From positions 1 to 7,062 of the forward strand of contig SFFC01000149.1 of NCBI GenBank assembly GCA_004556985.1: a stretch of 7,062 nucleotides of DNA, in the 5' to 3' direction. The position numbers and the translations under genes were made by a program. How positions within the stretch are numbered: the first letter of the stretch is position 1; each line of letters starts with the position of its first letter. The notes under the pieces are model-generated. The model had not been told where the DNA came from and did not search any database. It worked only from the letters and a program-made list of their open reading frames with translations. Positions 1 through 4,915 of the stretch are shown piece by piece. Source of the DNA: Clostridiales bacterium. GTDB taxonomy: Bacteria; Bacillota; Clostridia; Christensenellales; Aristaeellaceae.

Positions 1-40
1 CGGCCGCGTGGCAGCCGCGAATGCGGTGGCCGGCAGGTAA
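1..40 (+). CDS. C-terminal end of an upstream gene, possibly a fumarate-reductase-type flavoprotein (partial)
   Basis: The frame starting at base 2 reads GRVAAANAVAGR and stops at TAA 38-40. The base before it (C) would fit a TTC codon, giving F-GRVAAANAVAGR. The exported flavoprotein in this window ends in F-GRIAGTNAAK, and this motif is the usual C-terminal end of flavocytochrome c/fumarate-reductase FAD domains. I therefore infer that the truncated gene encodes a second protein of that family. An intrinsic terminator sits 14 bases after the stop, which supports a genuine gene end. Only 12 residues are visible, and other Ala/Gly-rich C-termini could look the same, so the family call is tentative. 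Confidence 0.45.
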   Translation, partial: GRVAAANAVAGR

Positions 41-53
41 AACCCGGAATGCT

Positions 54-85
54 GCGTCCGGCGCTCAGGCGCCGGACGCGCTTTT
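54..85 (+). terminator. Strong intrinsic terminator after the upstream gene
   Basis: GCGTCCGGCGC (54-64) and GCGCCGGACGC (69-79) form a perfect 11-bp stem closed by the tetraloop TCAG. It is followed by GC and the T-run TTTT at 82-85. It lies 14 bases after the upstream stop and 30 bases before the next start codon, so it would end or attenuate transcription coming from the left. Confidence 0.8.
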
Positions 86-115
86 AGCACCGGAAAAGAG
101 ACGGAGGAAAAGACA

Positions 116-709
116 ATGGCTTCCTATACGATCATCCGCCAGGAGGCGCCCGACTGGGCCGCCGTGCCCGCCGTGACGCTCAGCCATCAGCCCTGGCTGG
201 CGCCCTGCGCGGTTGCGGCGAGGGCGCAGGCCTGCCACGACGGGGAGCGCCTGTTTGTGCGCTTGGAGGCGGAGGAGACGCCCATCCGCGCGACGCTGAC
301 GGAGCCGCTTGCGCAGGTTTGCAACGACAGCTGCCTCGAATTCTTCTTTGCGCCGGACCCGGCGGACGCGCGGTATTTCAACTTCGAATGGAATCCGCTG
401 GGGACGCTGTATCTCGGCTTCGGCGCGGGAAGACCTACGCGCGTGCGCCAGATCGTGCGGGACGCGCAGGCGCTGTTTGCCCCGAAGCCGTTTGAGACGG
501 AGCGGGGCTGGGGCATCGAATTCTCGATCCCGGCGTCGTTTGTGCGGCTGTATGTCCCGGGCTTTGCCATGGCCGGGGAGGCGGCGGGCAACTTCTATAA
601 ATGCGGCGACGAGACGCAGACGCCGCATTACCTCGCCTGGTCGCCGCTTGGCAGCGAGACGCCGGATTATCACCGCCGGGAGGACTTTGGCACGCTGATC
701 TTCGGATGA
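116..709 (+). CDS. CBM9-like carbohydrate-binding family protein (cytoplasmic)
   Basis: The 197-residue protein starts at ATG 116, with GGAGG at 103-107. It resembles the CBM9-like domain family (the CBM9_2 type found as stand-alone proteins in Clostridia). Visible signatures are VCNDSCLEFFFAP at about residues 68-80, YFNFEWNPLGTLYLGFG at 87-103, a W-x-I-E-F-S-I-P strand at 132-139, GNFYKCGDETQTPHYLAWSPL at 158-178 split here as GNFYKCGDE and HYLAWSPL, and the closing DYHRREDFGTLIF at 184-196. The domain fills the whole protein. There is no signal peptide, membrane segment or attached catalytic domain, so it should be cytosolic. No enzymatic role is shown; sugar or glycoconjugate binding is assumed from the family. 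It lies between a probable flavoprotein gene and a MerR regulator, with a terminator just upstream and no room for an ordinary promoter. It may depend on read-through. Confidence 0.8.
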   Translation: MASYTIIRQEAPDWAAVPAVTLSHQPWLAPCAVAARAQACHDGERLFVRLEAEETPIRATLTEPLAQVCNDSCLEFFFAPDPADARYFNFEWNPLGTLYLGFGAGRPTRVRQIVRDAQALFAPKPFETERGWGIEFSIPASFVRLYVPGFAMAGEAAGNFYKCGDETQTPHYLAWSPLGSETPDYHRREDFGTLIFG

Positions 710-735
710 GACGGGCAGGCGCCCGCCTCATTCCC
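707..735 (+). terminator. Imperfect hairpin at the end of the CBM9-like gene, possible weak terminator
   Basis: TGAGACGGGC (707-716, including the stop codon) pairs with GCCCGCCTCA (721-730) with one A-C mismatch around the loop AGGC. Only TTCCC follows, not a T-run, so termination would be weak. The hairpin may stabilise the mRNA 3' end or reduce read-through into the regulator gene. Confidence 0.3.
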
Positions 736-758
736 GTACAGGGGCTTCGGAGGATACC

Positions 759-1565
759 ATGAGCAAGTACAACATCAGTAAAACCTCCCGGTTTTTGGGC
801 ATATCCAGCGAGCTGCTGCGCCATTACGAGCGTCTGGGCCTGATCGAGCCGGAACGCAGCGAAAACGGTTACCGGTTCTTTGATTACCGGCAGATCGACA
901 AGCTCCAGGGCATCCGGCGCTTCCGCAACATGGGCTTCTCCCTGGCGGAAATCGACCGGCTGATTGACGCCGCGGAATATGACGAGGTCGACTCGCTGCT
1001 GGAAAAGGCGCTTGAGCGCAGCAGCCGGGACATCCTCTGGCTGACGGAGCTGGAGCGCGCCAACCGCGCGCTGGTCGAGGAGTGGCGGCAGCTGCCCCAG
1101 CACCTGAACCGCTGCGAGGAGGCGCTCAGCCCGGAGATCGTACGCGTGGACATCCGCCACAACAGCCAGGTGGATGAGGCCGTGATCTCCGACGAGCTGA
1201 TGACCTGGCTGGAGCGCACACCCGTGGTCTTCATCTCCCCCGCCTTCCCGCGTGCGGGAATTCTCTCCGGCTCGGAGGACATCCGCTTCGGCTACGGCAT
1301 CGAGGTGGCTGCGCGCAGTCGCCTGTCGCTCGCCTGTGTGAAGGGGGAGCAGCATCTCGCTTCCCGGCGCTGCATCACCACCGTCGTCTTCTCCCGGGGG
1401 CAGGAGCATATCAGCTGCCGCCACCTGCGCCACGTCGTGCAATACTGTCAGGCGCATCGCCTGACCATTGCCGGCGACGCCTGGGGCATCACCCTCGGCC
1501 CCTGCCACGATCATGGAATCATCTGCCGGCATCACCGCGTCTTTGTGCCCGTTGAGCCGGCGTGA
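759..1565 (+). CDS. MerR-family transcriptional regulator with C-terminal effector-binding-like domain
   Basis: The 268-residue protein starts at ATG 759, with GGAGG at 749-753. Residues 4-40 form the MerR winged helix-turn-helix: the start YNISKTSRFLGIS, the family signature LLRHYERLGLI at 19-29, and NGYRFF at 36-41. Residues 42-70 complete the DNA-binding unit, and about 72-112 look like the dimerisation helix. The remainder (about 125-268) resembles the GyrI-like/BmrR-type small-molecule-binding domain, with FGYGIE near 177, a central helix at 220-234, and the terminal strand RVFVPVE. MerR regulators of this architecture usually activate a neighbouring promoter by twisting an over-long spacer when ligand binds. 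Such a promoter lies 42 bp downstream, in front of the flavoprotein gene, which is the likely target. The C-terminal 76 residues are unusually rich in Cys (6) and His (9), including CHDHGIICRHH. The inducer cannot be read from sequence. Confidence 0.88.
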   Translation: MSKYNISKTSRFLGISSELLRHYERLGLIEPERSENGYRFFDYRQIDKLQGIRRFRNMGFSLAEIDRLIDAAEYDEVDSLLEKALERSSRDILWLTELERANRALVEEWRQLPQHLNRCEEALSPEIVRVDIRHNSQVDEAVISDELMTWLERTPVVFISPAFPRAGILSGSEDIRFGYGIEVAARSRLSLACVKGEQHLASRRCITTVVFSRGQEHISCRHLRHVVQYCQAHRLTIAGDAWGITLGPCHDHGIICRHHRVFVPVEPA

Positions 1566-1582
1566 TGCCGGGTTTATATTTT
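1526..1582 (+). terminator. Possible terminator overlapping the regulator stop codon
   Basis: CCGGCATCAC (1526-1535) is perfectly complementary to GTGATGCCGG (1562-1571). Alternatively, CCGGC (1557-1561) can pair with GCCGG (1567-1571) around the loop GTGAT. Both forms end at the same base and are followed by the T-rich stretch GTTTATATTTT. The short form looks like a modest intrinsic terminator. The long form has a 26-base loop and competes with it. Either would separate the regulator transcript from the flavoprotein gene, which has its own promoter. Confidence 0.4.
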
Positions 1583-1606
1583 GCATGTTTGTGAAGTGTC
1601 AAACTA

Positions 1607-1637
1607 TTGACTTTACAAGCCTTGTAGGGTGTATCCT
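1607..1637 (+). promoter_or_regulatory. MerR-type promoter and operator in front of the flavoprotein gene
   Basis: The -35 element TTGACT (1607-1612) and the -10 element TATCCT (1632-1637) are separated by 19 bp, two more than the sigma-70 optimum. The spacer holds a perfect dyad, TACAAG (1614-1619), C, CTTGTA (1621-1626), with an extra outer C-G match at 1611/1629. An over-long spacer carrying the operator is the defining arrangement of MerR-activated promoters, and a MerR gene lies directly upstream. Transcription would begin near 1644, leaving a leader of about 40 bases. A second dyad, GTCAA-ACTA-TTGAC (1598-1611), overlaps the -35 element. Confidence 0.75.
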
Positions 1638-1682
1638 TGAGCCATGCTGCGGGACAATTCCCGAAGGAAAAGGAGGATACCC

Positions 1683-3587
1683 ATGAAAAAGCTGCTCACC
1701 CTGGCCCTTTGCCTGATGCTGTGCATGCTCTGCATGACGACTGTCAGCGCAGACTACGCCGCAGGCACCTACACCGGCGTTGCGGCCGGCAACAACGGCG
1801 ACATCACCGTTGACGTCACCTTCTCGGAGACCGCCATCACGGACATCGAGATCAAATCCCATTCCGAGACGGGCGGCATCTCCGATCCGGCGATCGCCCG
1901 AATCCCCGAGGCGATCCTCTCCAGCCAGTCTCTTGGCGTGGACACCATCAGCGGCTGCACCATGACCAGCAAGGGCATCATCGAGGCCGTTGCCGCCGCC
2001 GCTGCGCAGGCGGGCGCGGACGTGGATGCGCTGCGCGCCGTCGAGGTGCTCAAGGCCGAGGCCGGCGAGACCGTGGAAAAGACGGTTGACGTCGTCGTCG
2101 TGGGCGCGGGCGGCGCCGGCATGGCGGCTGCCGCTGCGGCGGCGGAAAACGGCGCGACCGTGCTCGTGCTGGAGAAGACGGCGGCTGCCGGCGGCAACAC
2201 GCTCGCCTCCGGCCTGGCGATGAATGCCGCCGATCCGGAAATGCTCGGCACGATGGACACGCTCAACGGCCAGATCAATACCCTCGAGGCCGTGCTCTCC
2301 TACGACGAGGCGGAGTTCGGCGCCTTTGCCGACACCCTCACCGCGCTCAAGCAGCAGATTGCGGACTACCTCGCCGGCGACACCAGCAAGGCCTTTGACT
2401 CCGTCGAGTGGCACATCATCCAGACCTACCTCGGCGGCAAGCGCACGGACGTCAACGGCAACCTGATCGAGGGCAGCTATGACCTGATCAGCACCATGTG
2501 CCAAAACAGCCTGGACACCTACCATTGGCTGGGCGAAACCGTTGGCATCGCGCTGAGCGATTACATCACCTCTCCGGTTGGCTCCCTGTGGCTGCGCGGC
2601 CACAAATTTGAGACTAAGCAGGGTGTCTTCACCAGCGCGATCGACTATGTCACCGCGCATGGCGGCGAGTTCCTGTATGAGACCCGTGCTGAGCACCTGA
2701 TCATCAATGATGATCGCGTATGCGGCGTCACCGCTTCTATGACCGACGGCACCCCGGTGATCGTCCATGCCAATGCGGTCATTCTGACCACTGGCGGCTT
2801 CGGCGCGAATGAGGAGATGGTTCGCGAATACAACACCTATTGGCCGGCGATTCCGGAGGGCATCAAGACGACCTGCGTCGCCAGCGCGACCGGCGACGGC
2901 ATCGCCCTGGCGCTCGAAGCGGGCGCTGCGCTCGTGGATATGGGTCTGACCCAGCTGATGCCGACCGCCAGCGCGATCACCGGCCAGCTCGCCGACGTCC
3001 TGCTCGTTCCCTCCCAGTACTATATGTTCGTCAACCAGGAGGGCAACCGCTTCGTCAACGAGTATGCCGAGCGCGATATCCTGTCCTTTGCCGCGCTCAG
3101 CCAGACCGGCGGCATCTTCTATCACATCGCTGATCAGGATATGATCCCGCTCCTCCAGAACAAGGCTACCCAGGAGGCTGTTGACGCGCTGGTGGAAAAG
3201 GGCATTATCTACAAGGCGGACACCCTGGAGGCGCTTGCCGAGCAGATTGGCTGCCCCGCCGAGAACCTGATTGCCTCCGTCGAGAAGTACAATTCCTATG
3301 TGGACGCGGGCGTGGACCCCGACTTTGGCAAGGGCGTCTTCGGCACGAAGATCCAGACCGCGCCGTACTACGCCGTGATCGAGAAGCCGTCCGTGCATCA
3401 CACGATGGGCGGCGTCAGGATCAACACGAATGCGGAAGCGCTCAGCGAGAGCGGCGACGTGATCCCGGGCCTGTATGCTGCGGGTGAGGTCACCGGCGGC
3501 ATCCACGCGGGCAACCGCCTCGGCGGCAACGCCATCGCGGACTGCATGGTCTTTGGCCGCATCGCGGGCACGAACGCCGCAAAATAA
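1683..3587 (+). CDS. Exported FMN-binding/FAD-binding reductase, fumarate-reductase-like (flavocytochrome c type)
   Basis: The start ATG 1683 is chosen because GGAGG (1672-1676) precedes it by 6 bases and it opens a Sec signal peptide, MKKLLTLALC onward, with likely cleavage at VSA-DY (residues 23/24). An in-frame ATG at 1644 lacks both. The mature protein is extracytoplasmic; no lipobox is seen. Residues 26-110 are an FMN-binding domain with the flavinylation motif DTISGCT (87-93), whose Thr93 should carry FMN attached by an ApbE-type transferase. Residues 135-634 are a FAD domain, with the Rossmann motif GAGGAG (141-146) followed by E164. Compared with Shewanella Fcc3 from memory, the catalytic arginine is R464 (AERD), H573 lies in VHHTMGG and R612 in NRLGGNAI. 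The first substrate histidine is replaced (QLMPT, M426), and the Glu/Arg relay positions are not conserved. The family reduces activated C=C bonds such as fumarate, urocanate, acrylates or cinnamates. The substrate here is unknown and probably not fumarate. No haem motif is present, and no electron donor or ApbE gene is visible. The protein is probably induced by the upstream MerR regulator. Confidence 0.9.
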   Translation: MKKLLTLALCLMLCMLCMTTVSADYAAGTYTGVAAGNNGDITVDVTFSETAITDIEIKSHSETGGISDPAIARIPEAILSSQSLGVDTISGCTMTSKGIIEAVAAAAAQAGADVDALRAVEVLKAEAGETVEKTVDVVVVGAGGAGMAAAAAAAENGATVLVLEKTAAAGGNTLASGLAMNAADPEMLGTMDTLNGQINTLEAVLSYDEAEFGAFADTLTALKQQIADYLAGDTSKAFDSVEWHIIQTYLGGKRTDVNGNLIEGSYDLISTMCQNSLDTYHWLGETVGIALSDYITSPVGSLWLRGHKFETKQGVFTSAIDYVTAHGGEFLYETRAEHLIINDDRVCGVTASMTDGTPVIVHANAVILTTGGFGANEEMVREYNTYWPAIPEGIKTTCVASATGDGIALALEAGAALVDMGLTQLMPTASAITGQLADVLLVPSQYYMFVNQEGNRFVNEYAERDILSFAALSQTGGIFYHIADQDMIPLLQNKATQEAVDALVEKGIIYKADTLEALAEQIGCPAENLIASVEKYNSYVDAGVDPDFGKGVFGTKIQTAPYYAVIEKPSVHHTMGGVRINTNAEALSESGDVIPGLYAAGEVTGGIHAGNRLGGNAIADCMVFGRIAGTNAAK

Positions 3588-3605
3588 TCCCCCAAAAAAA
3601 CGCAC

Positions 3606-3636
3606 AACCCCCACAGCTGGCCGCTGCGGGGGTTTT
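3606..3636 (+). terminator. Intrinsic terminator after the flavoprotein gene
   Basis: AACCCCCACAGC (3606-3617) pairs with GCTGCGGGGGTT (3623-3634) with a single A-C mismatch around the loop TGGCC, and the T-run TTTT occupies 3633-3636. It starts 18 bases after the stop codon. It also lies just beyond the end of the converging minus-strand gene. In that direction a T7 run (A7 at 3594-3600 on the plus strand) follows the stem only after a 5-base gap, so bidirectional use is possible but weaker. Confidence 0.8.
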
Positions 3637-3651
3637 CAGCTTTGCAGGGGA

Positions 3652-3744
3652 TTACCCGGCGCAGCCCACGCGCATGACGATGCCCTGCGCGCAGTCGCCG
3701 AATTTCTCCCCAAAGAGATTCAGCCCGCCGACGTGGTCCGCGCC
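3652..3744 (-). pseudogene. Out-of-frame C-terminal remnant of the ArsR-type regulator
   Basis: This minus-strand frame reads GADHVGGLNLFGEKFGD, then CAQGIVMRVGCAG, and stops at TAA 3654-3652. As I recall the family, this is the conserved C-terminus of the long ArsR-type regulators (HVGGxNLFGxxFGDYxQxIVxR). It is not in frame with the regulator upstream, whose frame runs through the same bases to a stop at 3722-3720. It has no start codon or ribosome binding site of its own. I read it as the displaced end of that gene, separated by a deletion that also shifted the frame. Confidence 0.65.
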
Positions 3745-4514
3745 GGGCAGCAGCCGCTGCGATCGACGCGCCAAGTCTTGAGCAGGCCGAACTGGGAGGC
3801 GGTATCGCTCCACCAGGAGGGATTGAGCCGGCCGCGGCGGCCGCCGTAATCCCCGGGACTGACCCACGCGCCCAGCGGATGGCCGTTGACCGAGATGGAG
3901 ATATCGCTCGGGTAGCTCTCCCGGTACATCGGCGCGTTGGAGCTGAGCTCCATCGAGAACTCGATCCATTCGACCTGCGCAGGATCGATCTCGCCCAGGG
4001 AGAAGCGATATTCGAGCTCGCCGGAATGGAACCAGAGCATCTGTGCCTTAAAGCGGTCGGGATGATAGAACGTGCGCGGGGAATTGCTCTCGCCGATCCA
4101 GGCGTGCTCGGAGACGATGCCGCATTCCGGCGTGATGCCCTCGGCGGCGCAGTAGCTGCCGATGGGCAGGCGCAGCGTCAGCGCGGCCATGCCGTCCTGG
4201 CTCTCGGGCGTCAGCACCATGCTGACGGACTCGACGCGCTGGGAGCAGAGCTTCATGGCGCCCCGGATGCCCGGCTGAATCTCCGAGGAGATGAGCCCAG
4301 CCTCCTCGAGCTGGCGCACGTTCAGCGCGGTGGTTGATACGGGCAGGGAGAGCGCCTCGGCGAGCTCGTTGACGTTCATGGAGCGAATATGCAGCAGCGA
4401 GATCATTCTCACGCGCATGGGGGAGGAGAGCGCCTTGGCGACGGGACAGAGGCGATCAAGCTCGTTGATGGACAGGCGGATATGCTTGCCTGCCTGCGGC
4501 TGAGGCTGGGACAT
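3720..4514 (-). CDS. ArsR-family transcriptional regulator, C-terminus frameshifted
   Basis: The start at 4514 (MSQPQPQAGK) is set by GGAGGTG (4527-4521), 6 bases upstream. The in-frame ATG at 4535 would place that site inside the coding sequence. Residues 12-90 form an ArsR-type winged helix: INELDRLCPVAKALSSPMRVRMISLL, given here as INELDRLCPVAKALS then SPMRVRMISLL, with MNVNELAEALSLPVSTTALN as helix-turn-helix and the wing near GIRGAMKLC. Residues 110-250 are a beta-rich domain with LPIGSYC, WFHSGELEYRF, APMYRESYPSDI, GDYGGRRGRL and FGLLKTWRV. This architecture occurs in Clostridia, often near sugar-metabolism genes, but its ligand is not known to me. After residue 251 the frame leaves the family pattern (RSGCCPARTTSAG) and stops. 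The expected C-terminus follows in another frame, with about 28 residues absent. The gene is therefore probably a pseudogene or carries an assembly deletion. It has its own promoter and a leader dyad suggestive of autoregulation. Confidence 0.78.
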   Translation of the reverse strand: MSQPQPQAGKHIRLSINELDRLCPVAKALSSPMRVRMISLLHIRSMNVNELAEALSLPVSTTALNVRQLEEAGLISSEIQPGIRGAMKLCSQRVESVSMVLTPESQDGMAALTLRLPIGSYCAAEGITPECGIVSEHAWIGESNSPRTFYHPDRFKAQMLWFHSGELEYRFSLGEIDPAQVEWIEFSMELSSNAPMYRESYPSDISISVNGHPLGAWVSPGDYGGRRGRLNPSWWSDTASQFGLLKTWRVDRSGCCPARTTSAG

Positions 4515-4567
4515 GGGGGACACCTCCTTTGGCAAATGGGGGCGTTCAGGGAAGAAAAAACGAAACG

Positions 4568-4591
4568 CACAGAAGAGGAAAACCTTCTGTG
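4568..4591 (-). promoter_or_regulatory. Leader dyad of the ArsR-type gene, possible operator
   Basis: CACAGAAG (4568-4575) and CTTCTGTG (4584-4591) form a perfect 8-bp inverted repeat around 8 bases, 28 bases downstream of the -10 element and 54 bases before the start codon. ArsR proteins commonly bind dyads that overlap or closely follow their own promoter, so autoregulation is plausible. An RNA stem with a GG-AAAA-CC tip is an alternative reading. Confidence 0.4.
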
Positions 4592-4618
4592 GAGATCACA
4601 TGCCAGAGCATCTGATAC

Positions 4619-4647
4619 ATTATAGGACAAAAACTTTCGGATTTCAA
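4619..4647 (-). promoter_or_regulatory. Consensus sigma-70/sigma-A promoter of the ArsR-type gene
   Basis: On the minus strand, TTGAAA (4647-4642) and TATAAT (4624-4619) are separated by 17 bp. The -10 element is a perfect match and the -35 element matches four to five positions. The surrounding DNA is A/T-rich in an otherwise GC-rich window. The leader is about 100 bases long to the ATG at 4514. Confidence 0.8.
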
Positions 4648-4744
4648 GAATGAAATTTGGGAGAAATGCAAAAAAATCCGAAAAAAAGAACCCTGTCTGT
4701 GTGCGCGAAACGGGGCGCTGGGTGTTGGATTTTCTGAAAAGCGG

Positions 4745-4769
4745 AAAAAAGCCCGGCGCTGGGCCGGGC
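4745..4769 (-). terminator. Second minus-strand intrinsic terminator
   Basis: On the minus strand, GCCCGGC (4769-4763), loop CCAGC and GCCGGGC (4757-4751) are followed by TTTTTT (4750-4745). It differs from the terminator at 4876-4900 by one loop base. It lies between that terminator and the ArsR promoter, where no gene is seen to need it. Confidence 0.75.
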
Positions 4770-4833
4770 GGGTTCTGCGGATGCCGGTGGGTCCCTCGTT
4801 TTCCGGGCCTCCGATCCCGGGAGAGAAGGAGGA

Positions 4834-4869
4834 GGTTTCTTCCCCCTACCGGGGGAAGAAACCGCTTTT
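4834..4869. repeat. Perfect 13-bp inverted repeat (hairpin) in the intergenic region
   Basis: GGTTTCTTCCCCC (4834-4846) and GGGGGAAGAAACC (4851-4863) are perfectly complementary around the loop TACC. On the plus strand the stem is followed by GCTTTT, giving a terminator-like arrangement, but no plus-strand gene precedes it. On the minus strand it falls between the two terminators. Confidence 0.7.
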
Positions 4870-4875
4870 GCCGAT

Positions 4876-4900
4876 AAAAAAGCCCGGCGCGGGGCCGGGC
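4876..4900 (-). terminator. Intrinsic terminator of the aminotransferase operon
   Basis: On the minus strand, GCCCGGC (4900-4894), loop CCCGC and GCCGGGC (4888-4882) are followed by a six-T run (4881-4876). The stem begins 15 bases after the aminotransferase stop codon at 4916, as expected for the end of this transcription unit. Confidence 0.88.
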
Positions 4901-4915
4901 GTGGGGAATGCAGGC

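Larger units (their letters stand above)
4515..4915. other. Intergenic region between the aminotransferase and ArsR-type genes
   Basis: I see no convincing gene in these 401 bases. Reading along the minus strand it holds the aminotransferase terminator, a perfect 13-bp hairpin, a second near-identical terminator, about 90 bases without clear signals, the ArsR promoter, an 8-bp dyad in the leader, and the ribosome binding site. Short open frames here lack family resemblance and have low-complexity Arg/Gly/Pro composition. Confidence 0.7.

Noticed and set aside
435..1586. 383-codon minus-strand frame across the CBM9-like and MerR genes
   Set aside because: It spans the antisense of two recognised genes and their intergenic hairpin, and no ribosome binding site or conserved motif supports it.
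1650..1663. CGGGA-CAAT-TCCCG hairpin in the flavoprotein leader as a riboswitch
   Set aside because: It is a single 5-bp stem in a leader of about 40 bases, too short for any known riboswitch class.
1644..1682. Upstream ATG start for the flavoprotein
   Set aside because: The extension MLRDNSRRKRRIP would bury the ribosome binding site and displace the signal peptide. The predicted transcription start also falls at about the same base.
1599..3614. 671-codon open frame on the minus strand opposite the flavoprotein
   Set aside because: Its residues mirror the plus-strand codons of a well-recognised flavoprotein, with no family motif and no ribosome binding site. Long antisense frames are common in GC-rich genes.
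4650..4877. 75-codon plus-strand frame in the intergenic region
   Set aside because: No ribosome binding site is visible, the composition is Arg/Gly/Pro-rich, and it runs through both the upstream terminator copy and the 13-bp hairpin.
4745..4900. CRISPR-like or transposon-end interpretation of the repeated hairpins
   Set aside because: There are only two copies, each a complete intrinsic terminator followed by T6, with no regular spacing, target-site duplication or associated genes.
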